This document shows positions 63,586-64,000 of a DNA stretch of 64,000 nucleotides, in pieces. The notes beneath the pieces are model-generated. The model was not told where the DNA came from, did no database searches, and was given only the letters and a program-made list of their open reading frames with translations. Both the position numbers and the translations under genes were made by a program. The DNA comes from Okeania sp. SIO3I5 (lineage in GTDB: Bacteria; Cyanobacteriota; Cyanobacteriia; Cyanobacteriales; Microcoleaceae), in NCBI RefSeq assembly GCF_010672085.1, contig NZ_JAAHHT010000016.1, positions 24,887 through 88,886 on the forward strand, written 5' to 3'. The stretch's first letter is position 1, and every line of letters starts with the position of its first letter.

Positions 63586-64000
63586 GATAAACCTCTGCAG
63601 TTTTTGTGTTAGCTCTGTATTAAGCTAGCATAATTGAAATCTAATATAAGCTGAAGTTAGTATTGGTAAGTTATGCAACAAGAGTGTTTCAAGGAACTTT
63701 TAAGTTGTCAATTTACTAATTTTATTTTATTGATTAACCCTTTAGTATGACTGCGTGTAGTATTACTTTAGGGATTGAAATTATATCCTACTTCTATTAT
63801 TGATTTCTTGAGAAATTAATGTATAATATTATCGTAACCATTCAGCTATTAGCATTCAGCTATCAGGTGCATGGAAGAAAGAATCAAGCAATGACCAAGG
63901 TTAGCTGAAAGGATTATTTCATTCATAACTTTTAATTATCCTTGGGGTGCATCTCAATGCAAGAAGAATGCCAAAAATTTATTGCTTTTAGGGAGCAGGG
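63586..64000. other. Upstream region of the CHRD-RTX gene, window end
   Basis: AT-rich leader of the minus-strand CHRD gene. AGCTATTAGCATTCAGCTATC tandem-like motifs near 63842-63865. The last 100 bases contain no gene start I can support. Confidence 0.5.

Overview
This window comes from a filamentous, low-GC cyanobacterium. The evidence is the photosystem I pair psaF-psaJ, the cyanobacterial NDH-1 subunits ndhF1 and ndhD1, a Tic22 homologue, frequent GCGATCGC (HIP1) octamers inside genes, very long hybrid kinases, and large gene-poor spacers full of heptamer tandem repeats and small inverted-repeat elements. An Oscillatoriales-type organism (Okeania/Trichodesmium/Moorena-like) fits best, but the genus is an inference.

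Layout. 0-6 kb: a partial DUF2949 gene, an unrecognised coiled protein, and a membrane histidine kinase overlapping a receiver-kinase hybrid. 6-14 kb is accessory: two Uma2-type nucleases, a DUF6737 gene bracketed by two mobile elements, an RTX protein, an HTH protein, a SOUL heme-binding protein, DUF4926, an antitoxin whose MazF-like toxin partner is frameshifted, and several gene relics (nucleotidyltransferase-like, Rpn nuclease, DUF6883). 14-29 kb is mainly housekeeping on the minus strand: ndhF1-ndhD1, ribD, a cNMP-binding protein, threonine aldolase, tsaC with a downstream degenerate kinase, prmC and tic22, plus a plus-strand GNAT gene. Upstream of tsaC lies an array of decayed copies of that gene's own 5' end. 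29-32 kb holds a tRNA-Pro and otherwise no convincing gene. 32-44 kb: an NSI-like acetyltransferase divergent from an ACT-domain protein, an alpha/beta hydrolase, a wrecked tnpB, a PAT-like acetyltransferase, tsaD divergent from psaF-psaJ, a nitrilase-family amidase and a Na+/H+ antiporter. 45-58 kb is signalling: a receiver/degenerate GGDEF/EAL protein and a 3255-residue Ser/Thr kinase-ATPase-GAF-10xPAS-histidine kinase-receiver protein. 58-64 kb: a truncated mannosyltransferase relic, truB, two decayed paralogues of a small antitoxin-like gene, and a CHRD+RTX exoprotein.

The most informative theme is the repeat ecology. At least ten families of short (50-250 bp) terminal-inverted-repeat elements can be seen, many loaded with seven-base tandem repeats. 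Three insertions can be dated or proved from within the window: family A inside one unit of the tsaC-derived array, family G inside one of two paralogous small genes (7-bp target duplication), and family F in frame inside tnpB (9-bp target duplication). Element ends also supply the last codons and stop codons of at least three genes. I did not find a clear new defence or biosynthetic system; the best novel candidates are the element families, the tsaC-derived array and the A-B-C duplicated PAS block of the giant kinase.
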